This document shows positions 13,736 to 21,791 of a stretch of DNA of 21,791 nucleotides, in pieces. The DNA is taken from NCBI RefSeq assembly GCF_022712295.1, contig NZ_JALAGT010000161.1:1-21791 (forward strand), in the 5' to 3' direction. Below the pieces are notes generated by a model that worked only from the letters and a program-made list of their open reading frames with translations, did not search any database and had not been told where the DNA came from. Every line of letters begins with the position of its first letter. Positions within the stretch are counted from its first letter, which is position 1. Source of the DNA: Galactobacter sp. Its GTDB lineage: Bacteria; Actinomycetota; Actinomycetes; Actinomycetales; Micrococcaceae. Position numbers and translations under genes: made by a program.

Positions 13736-16700
13736 TCATCTGCTTGAGTAGCCCTCTGCGAATCCCGCGTCCGAGGGGTTCGGCTCGGGTTCCGGATCGG
13801 GTTCCGGCTCGGGCTCCGGTTCGGGTTCCGGTCCCTCACACGTCACCCTGTTGTCGTACCGGGTCTCCGTGAACCCGTGCTTGGATGCTCTGGTCCACAG
13901 GTAAAGCTTCTCACCCGGTCCCGCGGCATCCACAACGACGCGGCCGCGCTCGACCTTCTTGAACGGCGGCGGTTCGTTTCTGTCCTGGTCCTCCTGCCTG
14001 TTCCAGCCGGCCTCGACCTCCGCCCCGTGAGCCGAACTCACCTGGACGGTGGTCTTGCCGTCCGCGATGCACTGCTCTCCCTCGAACTTGACATCCAGGC
14101 CCAGGTCCACGGTCCGTTTGGTCTGGGTCCCGACCTTCTTGGACTCGGAGCAGAAGCTCTTCTTGGCCGTGCGGCAGTTCATGGCCCACACGGTCACGGG
14201 CTTGTCGTCCGTCCCGAAGGTCACGTCCTTCCCAGGGCTCGCGGGCTTCCAGTTTCCGCTTCCGGTACCCGGCGCCTGATCGCCGAAGGCCACGAAGAAG
14301 TACTTGGCGCTGGGGTTACCCGCGTCGATGCGGTAGTGGGGCTGCTGGCCCTGCCGGCTGTCCTCGGTGTCCCTCTCCAGCCAGGTGTTTCCGCCCGGGG
14401 CACCCACGTGGGTGTCCACCTTCTTGGTCAGGGCTTGAGTGCAGAAGAGGCCGTTGCTGACCTTCACCGTGAACACAGGTTCCTTGCCCGGCTCCAGCTC
14501 CGTCTTCCAGGTGCTCCCGTCCACGTTGGCCTTGAAGCCCTCGGTGGAACAGGTCCCCGCCGAGTCTCCGCCGCGCTTGAGCGAGACCTGGGCCTGAGTG
14601 GGTGAGCCGCGACCGTCGGCCCTGAACTCGACCTGGGCTGATTCCCCGTCTGCGGTCAGACCCGCTGACGCAGCGGTGATCTTCGGAGCGGCCACGGCAG
14701 TACCTTGCGCATCGACCGGTTCGGACGTCATGCGCTTGTTCTTGGCCGTCACCACCAGCCGGTACTGTTGCCCGGCGCGGATCCTGGAATCGTTGACGTT
14801 GACCTTGGTCCCCGCGGTCTGGCGCACGATCCCGCCATCCGGTAGGCCGGGGCCCACCAACTTCACGGTGTAACCGGAAACATCCGTTCCCCACGGGGCG
14901 GCCTTCGGCGCCGTCCAGGAGGCCACGAACGTGTGCCCTGAGCGGTCAGTTGCCGACGGTTTCAGGACCGGCCGCCTCGGTGTGCCGGGTTGGTGGTCCA
15001 TCATGACGGACTGCGAGGGCTGCGACCAGGCGCCGGCGCCCACCCCGTTGACGGCCCGCATCCGGAAGCTGTGGTCCACTCCGTAGGAGAGCCCTTCGAC
15101 GCGGCAGGCACGCGGTCCGCCGCTGCAGGTACCGATCTCCGCTTCGTCCACCTGGTATTCGTAGCGCTGGATGGCGGAGCCGTTGGGCTCCGCCCCGGAG
15201 ACGGACAACGCCACGGCTGCGTCCTCGGGGTACTGCGTCACCGACGGCGCACCGGGCGCGCCCGGCACGTCCTGCACGGTGACACGGAGCAGACCCTCGG
15301 CTCTGCGAGAGGCGTCTCCGGTGGCATCCTGCACCTGGTAAACGGCCGTGGCCGTGCCCGTGGTGGCCGAGTCGCTCGCGCTGACCTTGAGCCCGGATCC
15401 CTTCTTGGAGATCCGGACTCCCTCGACGCTCGTGGTGGTCTCCACCCCGAGCAATTCCAGCTCACGGCCACGGAACGGGGAGACATCGTTGGCCAGGACA
15501 TCGACCGTCTTGGAGTCACCACGGCGCAGCACGATCTCATCGTCGTGAGCCAGTGGCGGCGGCTTGGTGGAGGACGTCACCGTGATGTCTACTGCAGCGG
15601 TCGAGGTACGTCCGTCGGCGTCGGTCACCGTGACCTGCGCCTGCGTGGAGGAACCCGGTTTGGCTCCCTTGGCTGCGGTGACCACAAGAGTGTGTCCTGA
15701 GACCTCGGTGTTCACGACGGAGGGGTCACCGCCGCCGACGGACCAGGTGAGTCCGGCGAATCGATCTGCGTCCACCCCTGCCACATCCGTGGATTCCCGG
15801 AGGTCGATGCGTGTGCTTTCCGCGGATTCCACCGACACGGTGGCCCGTCGCATGACCGGTGCCGGATCCTTCTCCGGCTCCACCGTGATGGGGAGGATCA
15901 CCACGGAGGTGGAACGGCCATCGGTGACGGGGACGCTGACGGCCGCGGGCCCCCAGTACCCCGCCGCCGAACGGAACCGCAGGTGGCTTCTGTCCAGGGT
16001 TTTGGCCGTTCCGTTCATGGGAATCAACGCATCCGTGTTCGCCACACCCACGCTGCGTCCCTTGGCTGCGATCACCTGTTTCGCCAGGTCGATGTCCAGA
16101 TCCTTGCCAGTGGTGACCGTGAGGGCAGGCGCGTCGTCGCGCAGTTCCGGCGGCGCTTCGTCGGTCCCGGGAACGGTGATGAAGGCCGTGGCTTCCGCGT
16201 TCTCGACATCCGTCCTTGACACGGTGAACGGAATGATGCTGCGTTCCGTTCCTACGGGAACGACTACGCGGCCCTGCGCATCCACTTCGGCTTCGGACCA
16301 CCCGTGGGGCAGGCCGACGCGTAGGTCGGAACGGTTGCCCTCGCTCAGGCTGGTGGTGGCCAGGACATCGACCGGGACGCGGTCCCTGCCGTCCACCTGG
16401 CTCAGGGTCAGGGTCTTGTCCTCCGGTTCGGGAGCCGCCGCCGGTGCCTGGTCCTTGACGTCCACGGTCAACCAGGCGGTGGTCTGTGCCCCTCTTGCGT
16501 CCTGGGCCTTGTACAGAACATTCACGCTGCCGGGGGTCCGAGGCGCCGTCAGCTGGACCCGTTTCCCGTCGGTCGTTGCCTTCGCGTCACCTGCAGGGAC
16601 GGAGGCCTCGGTGACGGTCAGCCCCTTACCGTAGGAGTCCACGTCGTTGTCCAGAACGTCCAGATCGAGCGTGGACCCGGGGCGGGTGGTGACGAGATCG

Positions 16701-19700
16701 TCCGCGGCATCCGGCCCGGCGATGGGAGCGTCAGGGCCCTGCACGCCCACCCGAACGGTGCCGACGGATGACGCGCCAAGGGCATCGGTGAGACGGTATG
16801 TGAAGGTGTCCGTGCCTTCCGAGACATCGTTGGGAACATAGACCATGCTCCGGGAGGACACCCTGCGCAGGGTGCCGTTGCGTGGAGGGGTGACCACCGC
16901 TGATATGCCGACGGAGTCACCATCCGGATCCGTGCCCTCAACGGGCACGGGAATGGTCACGGGCTGTCCCGCTCTGGTGCGCGCAGAGACCGAAGGCGCC
17001 GAGGGAGCACGGTTCTCCGCGGCGTCCAGCTCGGTGACGGTGACTTCCACCTGGCCCACGGCCTCACGGCCATCCGGGCCGAGCACCCTGTAGCGCGCTT
17101 CGAACGTACCGGGGTGGTCTGGGGCCAGGAAACGCAGACGGTCCTTCGTCGCCACCATGAGCCCCTCCTTGGGCCCGGCCACGAGTTCCTGGTCCAGGCG
17201 CAGCGGCTTGGAATCGGGATGGGAGTCGTTGCGCAGTACGGGGATGTCGACCACCTCGCCTGCACGAACCGTTGCCCTGTCATCCTTCGCCACGGGAGCC
17301 TGCAGGGTGCTGGGTTCCGGTACCTGCACCAAGGTCAGCTGGCCTTGGGCGCTCGAGGTGCCGTTGGAGACCGTGACGTTGAGCTGCATGGGCTCGTCGA
17401 GTTCCTTCAGCAAGGTGACCCTGACGCGCTGCCCGTCCACGATCTCCGTGTCGATGCCATCGGCTCTGGTCGGAGCCGATCCGAGCGTGGCTCCCGTAGG
17501 GGGGTTGGTGACCGCGGTGACGGTCAGGACCCCGCCTGCAGGATCGTAGGCCTTGGACAACACGTCGGCTTCACCGGATTCCTTCATCCTGACGAACGCC
17601 GTTGTGGGTGCCACCACGGGATCCGTGGATTCGTCCGGGACCGGCTGCACCACGACGCGGATGGTCCCGGTCGCGGAGTCGTTGCCGTCCGAGACGGCGT
17701 AGCTCACCGTGTATTCCCCCGGCACGTTCGGGGTCAATTTCACGGATCCGTCCGCGTACACCACCGAGGCGTCGAGTCCGTCCTTGTCCCCGTCGCTGAT
17801 CTCCGCCTTGGTCAGGCGAAGATCGCTGTCTCCACCCCTGGCCAGTTCCGTCGGGGTGGTGACCACATCGGTCCCGATCCTGCCCACCAGGGTGGTGTTC
17901 TCGGTGATGATGGGGGTACGCCCCTTGGCCGTCACCGTCACCTTGACGCTGCCGTTGCCGGTGGCCTTCCCGTCGGAGACCCGGGTCCGGACGGTGTCCA
18001 GGCCAGGTGACCCTCCGCCCTGAGTCAGGTCCAGCCGCCCGGTGGCTTCCGCCCCAACCTCGTTCGGGGCATTGGCGGTGGCGGATTCCAGGTAGATCGG
18101 GTCCGATTCGGGGTCAACCCAATCATCCAACGTCTCCACGGAGGCTTGCCCTCCCTGCGCCACGGTGGTCCGCGTGGCCCGCACCTGCTCCGGGGCGTTG
18201 TTCACGTTCTCGCCCACGAGCTTCACCGAGACCTGAGCGGTGTCGCGGCCCCCATTGCCGTCATCCACGGTGTAGGAGAAATTCACGGTGCCGGTCGCGT
18301 CGCCGCGCGGGGTGAATTGCAGCTTCTGATCGTTCTCCACGACCTCCACGCTGCCCACCGTCGCCGGCGGTGGGGAGACCGACGTGATCGCGAGCGGGTC
18401 GGCATTGCGGTCGGAATCGTTGAGCAGTACAGGCAGTACGTTGGCGCGGCCGGGCCTGGCCCCGAACTCATCGTCCTGTGCCTTGGGTGGCCGCTGCGCC
18501 TTCACCGGCGTGGGGGGCACGTCCACGTCGTCGTTGCGTTGATGCACAGTGGTGGCGGAGTCGTCGAAATCGTCCCAGTTGGAGATCAGCGCGCCACCCT
18601 GCTGAAGGGCCCAGGACAGCCCGTGCGCGGAGTCGTCCGCCACCACGGTGTCCTGGTTCTTGCGCAGCGTGACGGGTGCATCCGCCACCGCGGAGCTCAG
18701 GTCAAAGGCTTCCGGGTCGCGCTCGTCGCAATACTGTTGCGCCGTGCCTTCCGCCCAGGTGCCGTACCAGCAGCCGTCGGCCCGCACGGGTGCGGCCGGC
18801 ACGGAGTCCATGCCGTCCACCGGCAGCTCCACCGAATCCTTGTCCTCGCCCACCGTGACGAGCCCGCCGTCGTGGGCCAGCACGGCCCGGTCCTGCGCTG
18901 CGGTGTCATCGGCCGCCACGGGCTGGGCGAGCCGAACCGATTCCGGGTCGTCGACGACACCGGAGAGGGAGGTGGTCTCACCGAAGGCGTAGAGCTCATT
19001 GGAGCCGGGCGCGTACACCACGGGCTCATGTCCCACGAGGGAGATCTGGGCGTTGTCTGCCTTCGCGTCGAAGTCCACGTCAAGGACTTGTTGTTTCTGC
19101 CCTGGGACGGCCACCGTGATGCGGGAGGAGGTACGGGAATAGCCGGCCCACACGCCGTCGGGCCCCACGGCCACCACGGCGTCGGTCCCCACCTGCCCGT
19201 CCGGCTCAGCGCCTGGGGTGTAGCGGGCAACGTCTTGCAGGCTACGGATCCAGACGTCACCCTTCGCGGGATCCAGGATTCCCATCCGCGAACCGGCGGT
19301 GACCACGTCTGGCTCACCCTCGGGAAGATTCACGGTTCCCAGCGCATTCGCCTTGGCGGGATCCACCACGGTCAGGGTGTTCTTCTGTGCGGAATGCATC
19401 ACCACGCGACGGGCGTCCTGCGCCAGGACATCGCCGTCGCCTTCCAGCCCCACCGTGGTGTCCAGGGAGGAGATCTCGGTGTTGGCACGTCCCAATTGGG
19501 AGGTGGAGGTGTTGGCGACCCACACGGAGGCGTCGGACAGATCCGGCGCTGTCCGGTCGAACCCGTTGGCGACGATGCCGATACCGGCCACCAGCGCCAC
19601 AGCCAAGGCAGCTATTGCAGCGCCGATCCACACCTTGCGTTCGCGCGGCCCGACAGCGCCCCTGCCCGTCTTGTTCCGCGGCTCGGGTCCGCTGCTGCGC

Positions 19701-19711
19701 CGCCCCGTCAC
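13736..19711 (-). CDS. Giant type II membrane protein: propeller-like head, Ig/cadherin-like modules, two FN3 domains
   Basis: 1991 residues. A short basic cytoplasmic tail (1-26, with several Ser/Thr) and one membrane helix (27-50) suggest an N-in, C-out surface protein without a cleaved signal. Residues about 58-390 read like a beta-propeller (repeated VWxx/VxVGPDGVW-type strands). About eleven Ig/cadherin-like modules follow from 410 to 1480, several opening with ARDD-type strands and VLLNDSDRNADPL-like loops, and ending in YTVDDGNGG-type strands. Two FN3 domains lie at about 1483-1570 and 1574-1675, then a Cys-containing region (1676-1960) and a Pro-Glu tail. There is no LPxTG motif. The GTG start overlaps the kinase stop as GTGA. 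By position and content it corresponds to the FN3 gene of the bifidobacterial PFNA cluster, whose product has been proposed to bind host proteins. Its role here is not known; adhesion, wall organisation or ligand sensing are possible. Confidence 0.9.
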   Translation of the reverse strand: MTGRRSSGPEPRNKTGRGAVGPRERKVWIGAAIAALAVALVAGIGIVANGFDRTAPDLSDASVWVANTSTSQLGRANTEISSLDTTVGLEGDGDVLAQDARRVVMHSAQKNTLTVVDPAKANALGTVNLPEGEPDVVTAGSRMGILDPAKGDVWIRSLQDVARYTPGAEPDGQVGTDAVVAVGPDGVWAGYSRTSSRITVAVPGQKQQVLDVDFDAKADNAQISLVGHEPVVYAPGSNELYAFGETTSLSGVVDDPESVRLAQPVAADDTAAQDRAVLAHDGGLVTVGEDKDSVELPVDGMDSVPAAPVRADGCWYGTWAEGTAQQYCDERDPEAFDLSSAVADAPVTLRKNQDTVVADDSAHGLSWALQQGGALISNWDDFDDSATTVHQRNDDVDVPPTPVKAQRPPKAQDDEFGARPGRANVLPVLLNDSDRNADPLAITSVSPPPATVGSVEVVENDQKLQFTPRGDATGTVNFSYTVDDGNGGRDTAQVSVKLVGENVNNAPEQVRATRTTVAQGGQASVETLDDWVDPESDPIYLESATANAPNEVGAEATGRLDLTQGGGSPGLDTVRTRVSDGKATGNGSVKVTVTAKGRTPIITENTTLVGRIGTDVVTTPTELARGGDSDLRLTKAEISDGDKDGLDASVVYADGSVKLTPNVPGEYTVSYAVSDGNDSATGTIRVVVQPVPDESTDPVVAPTTAFVRMKESGEADVLSKAYDPAGGVLTVTAVTNPPTGATLGSAPTRADGIDTEIVDGQRVRVTLLKELDEPMQLNVTVSNGTSSAQGQLTLVQVPEPSTLQAPVAKDDRATVRAGEVVDIPVLRNDSHPDSKPLRLDQELVAGPKEGLMVATKDRLRFLAPDHPGTFEARYRVLGPDGREAVGQVEVTVTELDAAENRAPSAPSVSARTRAGQPVTIPVPVEGTDPDGDSVGISAVVTPPRNGTLRRVSSRSMVYVPNDVSEGTDTFTYRLTDALGASSVGTVRVGVQGPDAPIAGPDAADDLVTTRPGSTLDLDVLDNDVDSYGKGLTVTEASVPAGDAKATTDGKRVQLTAPRTPGSVNVLYKAQDARGAQTTAWLTVDVKDQAPAAAPEPEDKTLTLSQVDGRDRVPVDVLATTSLSEGNRSDLRVGLPHGWSEAEVDAQGRVVVPVGTERSIIPFTVSRTDVENAEATAFITVPGTDEAPPELRDDAPALTVTTGKDLDIDLAKQVIAAKGRSVGVANTDALIPMNGTAKTLDRSHLRFRSAAGYWGPAAVSVPVTDGRSTSVVILPITVEPEKDPAPVMRRATVSVESAESTRIDLRESTDVAGVDADRFAGLTWSVGGGDPSVVNTEVSGHTLVVTAAKGAKPGSSTQAQVTVTDADGRTSTAAVDITVTSSTKPPPLAHDDEIVLRRGDSKTVDVLANDVSPFRGRELELLGVETTTSVEGVRISKKGSGLKVSASDSATTGTATAVYQVQDATGDASRRAEGLLRVTVQDVPGAPGAPSVTQYPEDAAVALSVSGAEPNGSAIQRYEYQVDEAEIGTCSGGPRACRVEGLSYGVDHSFRMRAVNGVGAGAWSQPSQSVMMDHQPGTPRRPVLKPSATDRSGHTFVASWTAPKAAPWGTDVSGYTVKLVGPGLPDGGIVRQTAGTKVNVNDSRIRAGQQYRLVVTAKNKRMTSEPVDAQGTAVAAPKITAASAGLTADGESAQVEFRADGRGSPTQAQVSLKRGGDSAGTCSTEGFKANVDGSTWKTELEPGKEPVFTVKVSNGLFCTQALTKKVDTHVGAPGGNTWLERDTEDSRQGQQPHYRIDAGNPSAKYFFVAFGDQAPGTGSGNWKPASPGKDVTFGTDDKPVTVWAMNCRTAKKSFCSESKKVGTQTKRTVDLGLDVKFEGEQCIADGKTTVQVSSAHGAEVEAGWNRQEDQDRNEPPPFKKVERGRVVVDAAGPGEKLYLWTRASKHGFTETRYDNRVTCEGPEPEPEPEPEPDPEPEPNPSDAGFAEGYSSR
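13777..13832 (-). repeat. Hexanucleotide tandem repeat coding the Pro-Glu tail
   Basis: Near-perfect repeats of a 6-base unit (GAACCC/GAGCCG variants on the coding strand) encode EPEPEPEPEPDPEPEP and flanking residues about 12 codons from the C-terminus. Synonymous variation between units shows that it is not a recent expansion. PE-rich segments are stiff and often cross or lie along cell walls, but here it sits at the far end from the membrane anchor. Confidence 0.75.
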
Positions 19712-21243
19712 GGCTGAGCCTCATCCGGTCCAGTGCCCGACGGCGCATCGGACGTCTCCGGCCCCGTCGGCTTCGCCGACCGCGCGTTCGAGGTGGACCC
19801 CGACCGTGCACACACGGGACCCACGGGGTCTCCGACGTCACCGCTACGCAACACCTTCACGGTGAGACAGACCCGTTGTCCGGTCTCTGCGGTCTCCACG
19901 CGGTAGCGGTTGGAGGAGACCGTCTCCGCCGCCTGGCCCTGGACCTGCACCACATAGCCGTCCGAGGCGCCACTGTGCGGAGCCTCCCACGTGAAGTTCA
20001 CGGCTCCCTGGGCCGATTCCGCTGTGAGGTCGGCGACCGTACCCGGCCCACCGGCCCATGGCTTCCACCACATCAGCACGGCCACGGCGGCTATGACCAC
20101 GGCAGCACATGTGGCCAGCACCCACCAGCGTCGGGCACCGACGTGCGTGACCTGGAGGGAGCCACGCAGGCGCGTGGCGTCGTCGGCGCTGTTGCCGGTG
20201 GTGTCCCCCACGTGGGCGCCGCTACGGTGCCGACGGCGCCTGGTGCCTGCGGTGGACGAGGCACCGAGCGATTCCAGGCGACCCGTGGCCGTACCGGCCT
20301 CGCCGTCCGGACCGGCCAGCTCGGGGACCGGAGAGGGTTCCTGCCTGGCCAGTTCCAACGGGGTGGGACGCAGCCCCATCTCCGTCTCGGCCAGCTGCAG
20401 CCGGTGCAGCACCTCCATCATGCTCTCCGGCCGGTTGGCAGGCAGCGACTGCAGGCACTGATCGATCAGGTCCACCAGGGCCTGTGGCGCGTCCTCCCTA
20501 TCGATGCGCAACGGCTTGGGCCGCCCCATGATGCGTCGCGCCAGGCTCATGCGGTCGTTGGGACCCTCCGGCGTCTCGTACGGGGAGCGGCCGGTGAGCA
20601 GGGCATAGAGCGTGGCCCCGAAGGAGTAGATCTCGCCCTCGACGGACCCACTGCTCTGGCCCTGAAGGGCCTCGGGCGGAGCCCACGGGATGGACAGGCC
20701 GACCTCTGAGGGGTCCTGCAGCTGCGTCACGGGCGCATGGTCTCCCGCGACCTGGCGCAGGGTCGAGGCGATGCCGAAGTCGGAGAGCACGGGGCGGCCG
20801 AAGTCCGTGATGAGGACGTTGGCCGGTTTCACGTCACGGTGCAACACGCCGGAGACGTGGGCCGTGTGCAGGGCCGCGCCAATGCCGAGCCCCACAGAGA
20901 GCACCTCCGGCACGGAGATGCTCTCTGTGCGGAACCGTGACCCGTAGCCGTCAGGGCAGTACTCGGTGACCAGGTACGGCCGGCCATCCGAGGAGATGCC
21001 CGCCTCGTACATGGTGAGCACGTTGGGGTGTCCAGCCAGGTGGGCCAGGGTATTCGTCTCATGCAGGAACGCTGCCCGCAGGTCGCCGGGAACGGCGTCC
21101 ACGAGCAGGACCTTGACGGCGATCCGTCGTCGCGGCACGGACTGTTCGTACAGGAAGACGTCGGCAAAGCCACCGGTGCCCAAAGGATGGACCAAGGTGT
21201 AGCCGGAGAGCACAGGTGCGGTGCCGGGCAGCCTACGAGCCAT
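19708..21243 (-). CDS. Transmembrane Ser/Thr protein kinase with extracellular FN3-like domain
   Basis: 511 residues from the ATG at 21243. The kinase domain (about 15-290) has the glycine loop LGTGGFADVF (21-30), AVKVLL with Lys44, HRDVKPANVL (135-144), SDFGIAS (154-160) and PWAPPEAL, so it should be active. In subdomain IX the usual Asp is replaced (GEIYSFGATLY). After a Pro/Arg-rich linker, a membrane helix (373-393) leads to an external domain of about 80 residues (VADLTAES, VNFTWEAP, DGYVVQVQG, CLTVKVL) that reads as FN3, then a Ser/Thr/Pro tail. There are no PASTA repeats, so this is not PknB. It matches the position of Pkb2 in the bifidobacterial PFNA cluster. ATG at 21258 would add five residues; 21243 is chosen by comparison with MARRLP-type starts. 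The start overlaps the FHA gene by 11 bp, and the stop overlaps the giant gene by 4 bp. Confidence 0.93.
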   Translation of the reverse strand: MARRLPGTAPVLSGYTLVHPLGTGGFADVFLYEQSVPRRRIAVKVLLVDAVPGDLRAAFLHETNTLAHLAGHPNVLTMYEAGISSDGRPYLVTEYCPDGYGSRFRTESISVPEVLSVGLGIGAALHTAHVSGVLHRDVKPANVLITDFGRPVLSDFGIASTLRQVAGDHAPVTQLQDPSEVGLSIPWAPPEALQGQSSGSVEGEIYSFGATLYALLTGRSPYETPEGPNDRMSLARRIMGRPKPLRIDREDAPQALVDLIDQCLQSLPANRPESMMEVLHRLQLAETEMGLRPTPLELARQEPSPVPELAGPDGEAGTATGRLESLGASSTAGTRRRRHRSGAHVGDTTGNSADDATRLRGSLQVTHVGARRWWVLATCAAVVIAAVAVLMWWKPWAGGPGTVADLTAESAQGAVNFTWEAPHSGASDGYVVQVQGQAAETVSSNRYRVETAETGQRVCLTVKVLRSGDVGDPVGPVCARSGSTSNARSAKPTGPETSDAPSGTGPDEAQP

Positions 21244-21791
21244 GACCACCACAGCCATCGGTCATGGAGGGCACGGAGAGGGTGACGCCGTCCCCCAATT
21301 CCACGACGGTGCCCGCGGTCACGGGGACCTCTTCCCCGTCCCGCAGGCGGAATGGAGCCTGCCCGGGCATCTTGATGCGGGTCCCGTTGGTTGACCACAG
21401 ATCACAGACCAGCACCACGCCGGATTGCACACGCAAGCACGCATGCGAGCGGGACACCGTGGCTCCCTGCACCGGAACCAGCCTGGCGTCGCGGTAACGG
21501 ACGCTGCCCGCAGCAGGCTCGGTGCCCACCACCATCGCCGCGTCCAAGGGGATCTCCGTCTCTCCGGCGGAATCCTCCACCCGCACCACGGGCGGCCGCT
21601 GCCCCGGATCCTCCACGGGTTGCGGCGGGGCGGGCACGGGGAGTTGTCCCGGCAGCGTCGCCGCCAACATCGTGGATCCAGGGGTGGGCGCCTGCATAGC
21701 AGGAGGTTGCGGGGCCCGGACCGGTGCAACCTTCGGCTGCGTCGCTTCGGCCGGTGCCGACATGGGAGACGAGACGGCGGGGGGCTGGTCG
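21233..21791 (-). CDS. FHA-domain protein, C-terminal part (5' end beyond window)
   Basis: A Pro/Ala-rich linker is followed by a C-terminal FHA domain with TVSRSHACLRV and DLWSTNGTRI, the Ser/Arg/His and Asn contacts for phosphothreonine. The usual Gly-Arg of the first loop is Gly-Thr (VVGTEP), so binding strength may differ. The frame is open to the window edge. ATG at 21763 has no ribosome site and sits inside Pro-rich sequence, so the true start is probably outside; the missing part could be another domain, for example an RDD-type membrane domain seen with FHA in some relatives, but this is a guess. The stop lies inside the kinase gene. It is the likely phospho-partner of the adjacent kinase. 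Confidence 0.85.
   Translation of the reverse strand, partial: DQPPAVSSPMSAPAEATQPKVAPVRAPQPPAMQAPTPGSTMLAATLPGQLPVPAPPQPVEDPGQRPPVVRVEDSAGETEIPLDAAMVVGTEPAAGSVRYRDARLVPVQGATVSRSHACLRVQSGVVLVCDLWSTNGTRIKMPGQAPFRLRDGEEVPVTAGTVVELGDGVTLSVPSMTDGCGGHGS

Noticed and set aside
13777..13832. Tandem units considered as a CRISPR-like or regulatory repeat
   Set aside because: Units are 6 bases with no spacers and encode Pro-Glu in frame.
13708..13839. Longer N-terminus for the MoxR protein, rich in Arg, Asn and Pro
   Set aside because: It is an out-of-frame reading of the Pro-Glu repeat and C-terminus of the preceding gene. A strong GGAGG stands before the internal ATG at 13707.
18146..19717. 523-codon open frame on the plus strand
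   Set aside because: Antisense to the N-terminal third of the giant Ig-like gene. The His/Gly/Arg-rich product is typical of antisense frames in high-GC DNA.

Overview
The window is GC-rich DNA dominated by G/C-ending codons, with GTG starts common. The gene content is actinobacterial: a GarA/OdhI regulator, paired MerR regulators of the FtsR and Rv1830 types, and a MoxR-DUF58-transglutaminase cassette next to a Ser/Thr kinase. It most resembles a Micrococcales-type chromosome. The genus cannot be fixed from this sequence alone. There are no rRNAs, tRNAs, insertion sequences or CRISPR arrays, and no clear sign of recent transfer.

Left part (1-6000): the 5' two thirds of a pyruvate carboxylase gene (minus) diverges from an orphan ParA ATPase (plus). 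The intergenic region between them holds three copies of a TCTCAC-centred inverted motif. parA converges, across a perfect 16-bp hairpin, on a minus-strand block. That block is the mycobacterial/corynebacterial Rv1827-Rv1830 neighbourhood: odhI/garA, ftsR, a DUF151 'bifunctional nuclease' gene, and a second MerR gene (Rv1830/ResR-like). The second MerR gene has its own well-formed promoter with a perfect inverted repeat upstream. This block joins control of the 2-oxoglutarate node (OdhI), anaplerosis (pyc) and cell-cycle regulators.

Middle (6000-9140): a possible 73-codon leader ORF overlaps the start of an AraJ/YdhP-like MFS exporter as GTGA. The exporter ends at a strong hairpin. It faces a minus-strand gene for an unusual protein that carries an Imm33/DUF2185-type domain, a Pro/Ala linker and two SseB-like domains.

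Right part (9144 to the window end, all minus): a tightly overlapping operon. In transcription order it encodes an FHA protein (cut by the edge), a membrane Ser/Thr kinase with an extracellular FN3-like domain, a 1991-residue type II membrane protein, a MoxR ATPase, a DUF58 protein and a TgpA-like transglutaminase-fold membrane protein. The 1991-residue protein has a propeller-like head, about 11 Ig/cadherin-like modules, two FN3 domains and a Pro-Glu tail. The content and order match the PFNA cluster described in Bifidobacterium (kinase, FN3 protein, AAA ATPase, DUF58, transglutaminase). I infer a surface-sensing or envelope-assembly system in which the kinase and FHA protein signal, and MoxR/DUF58/TgpA act on the giant surface protein. 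The TgpA-like protein appears to lack the catalytic Cys and His, which suggests a scaffold and not an enzyme.
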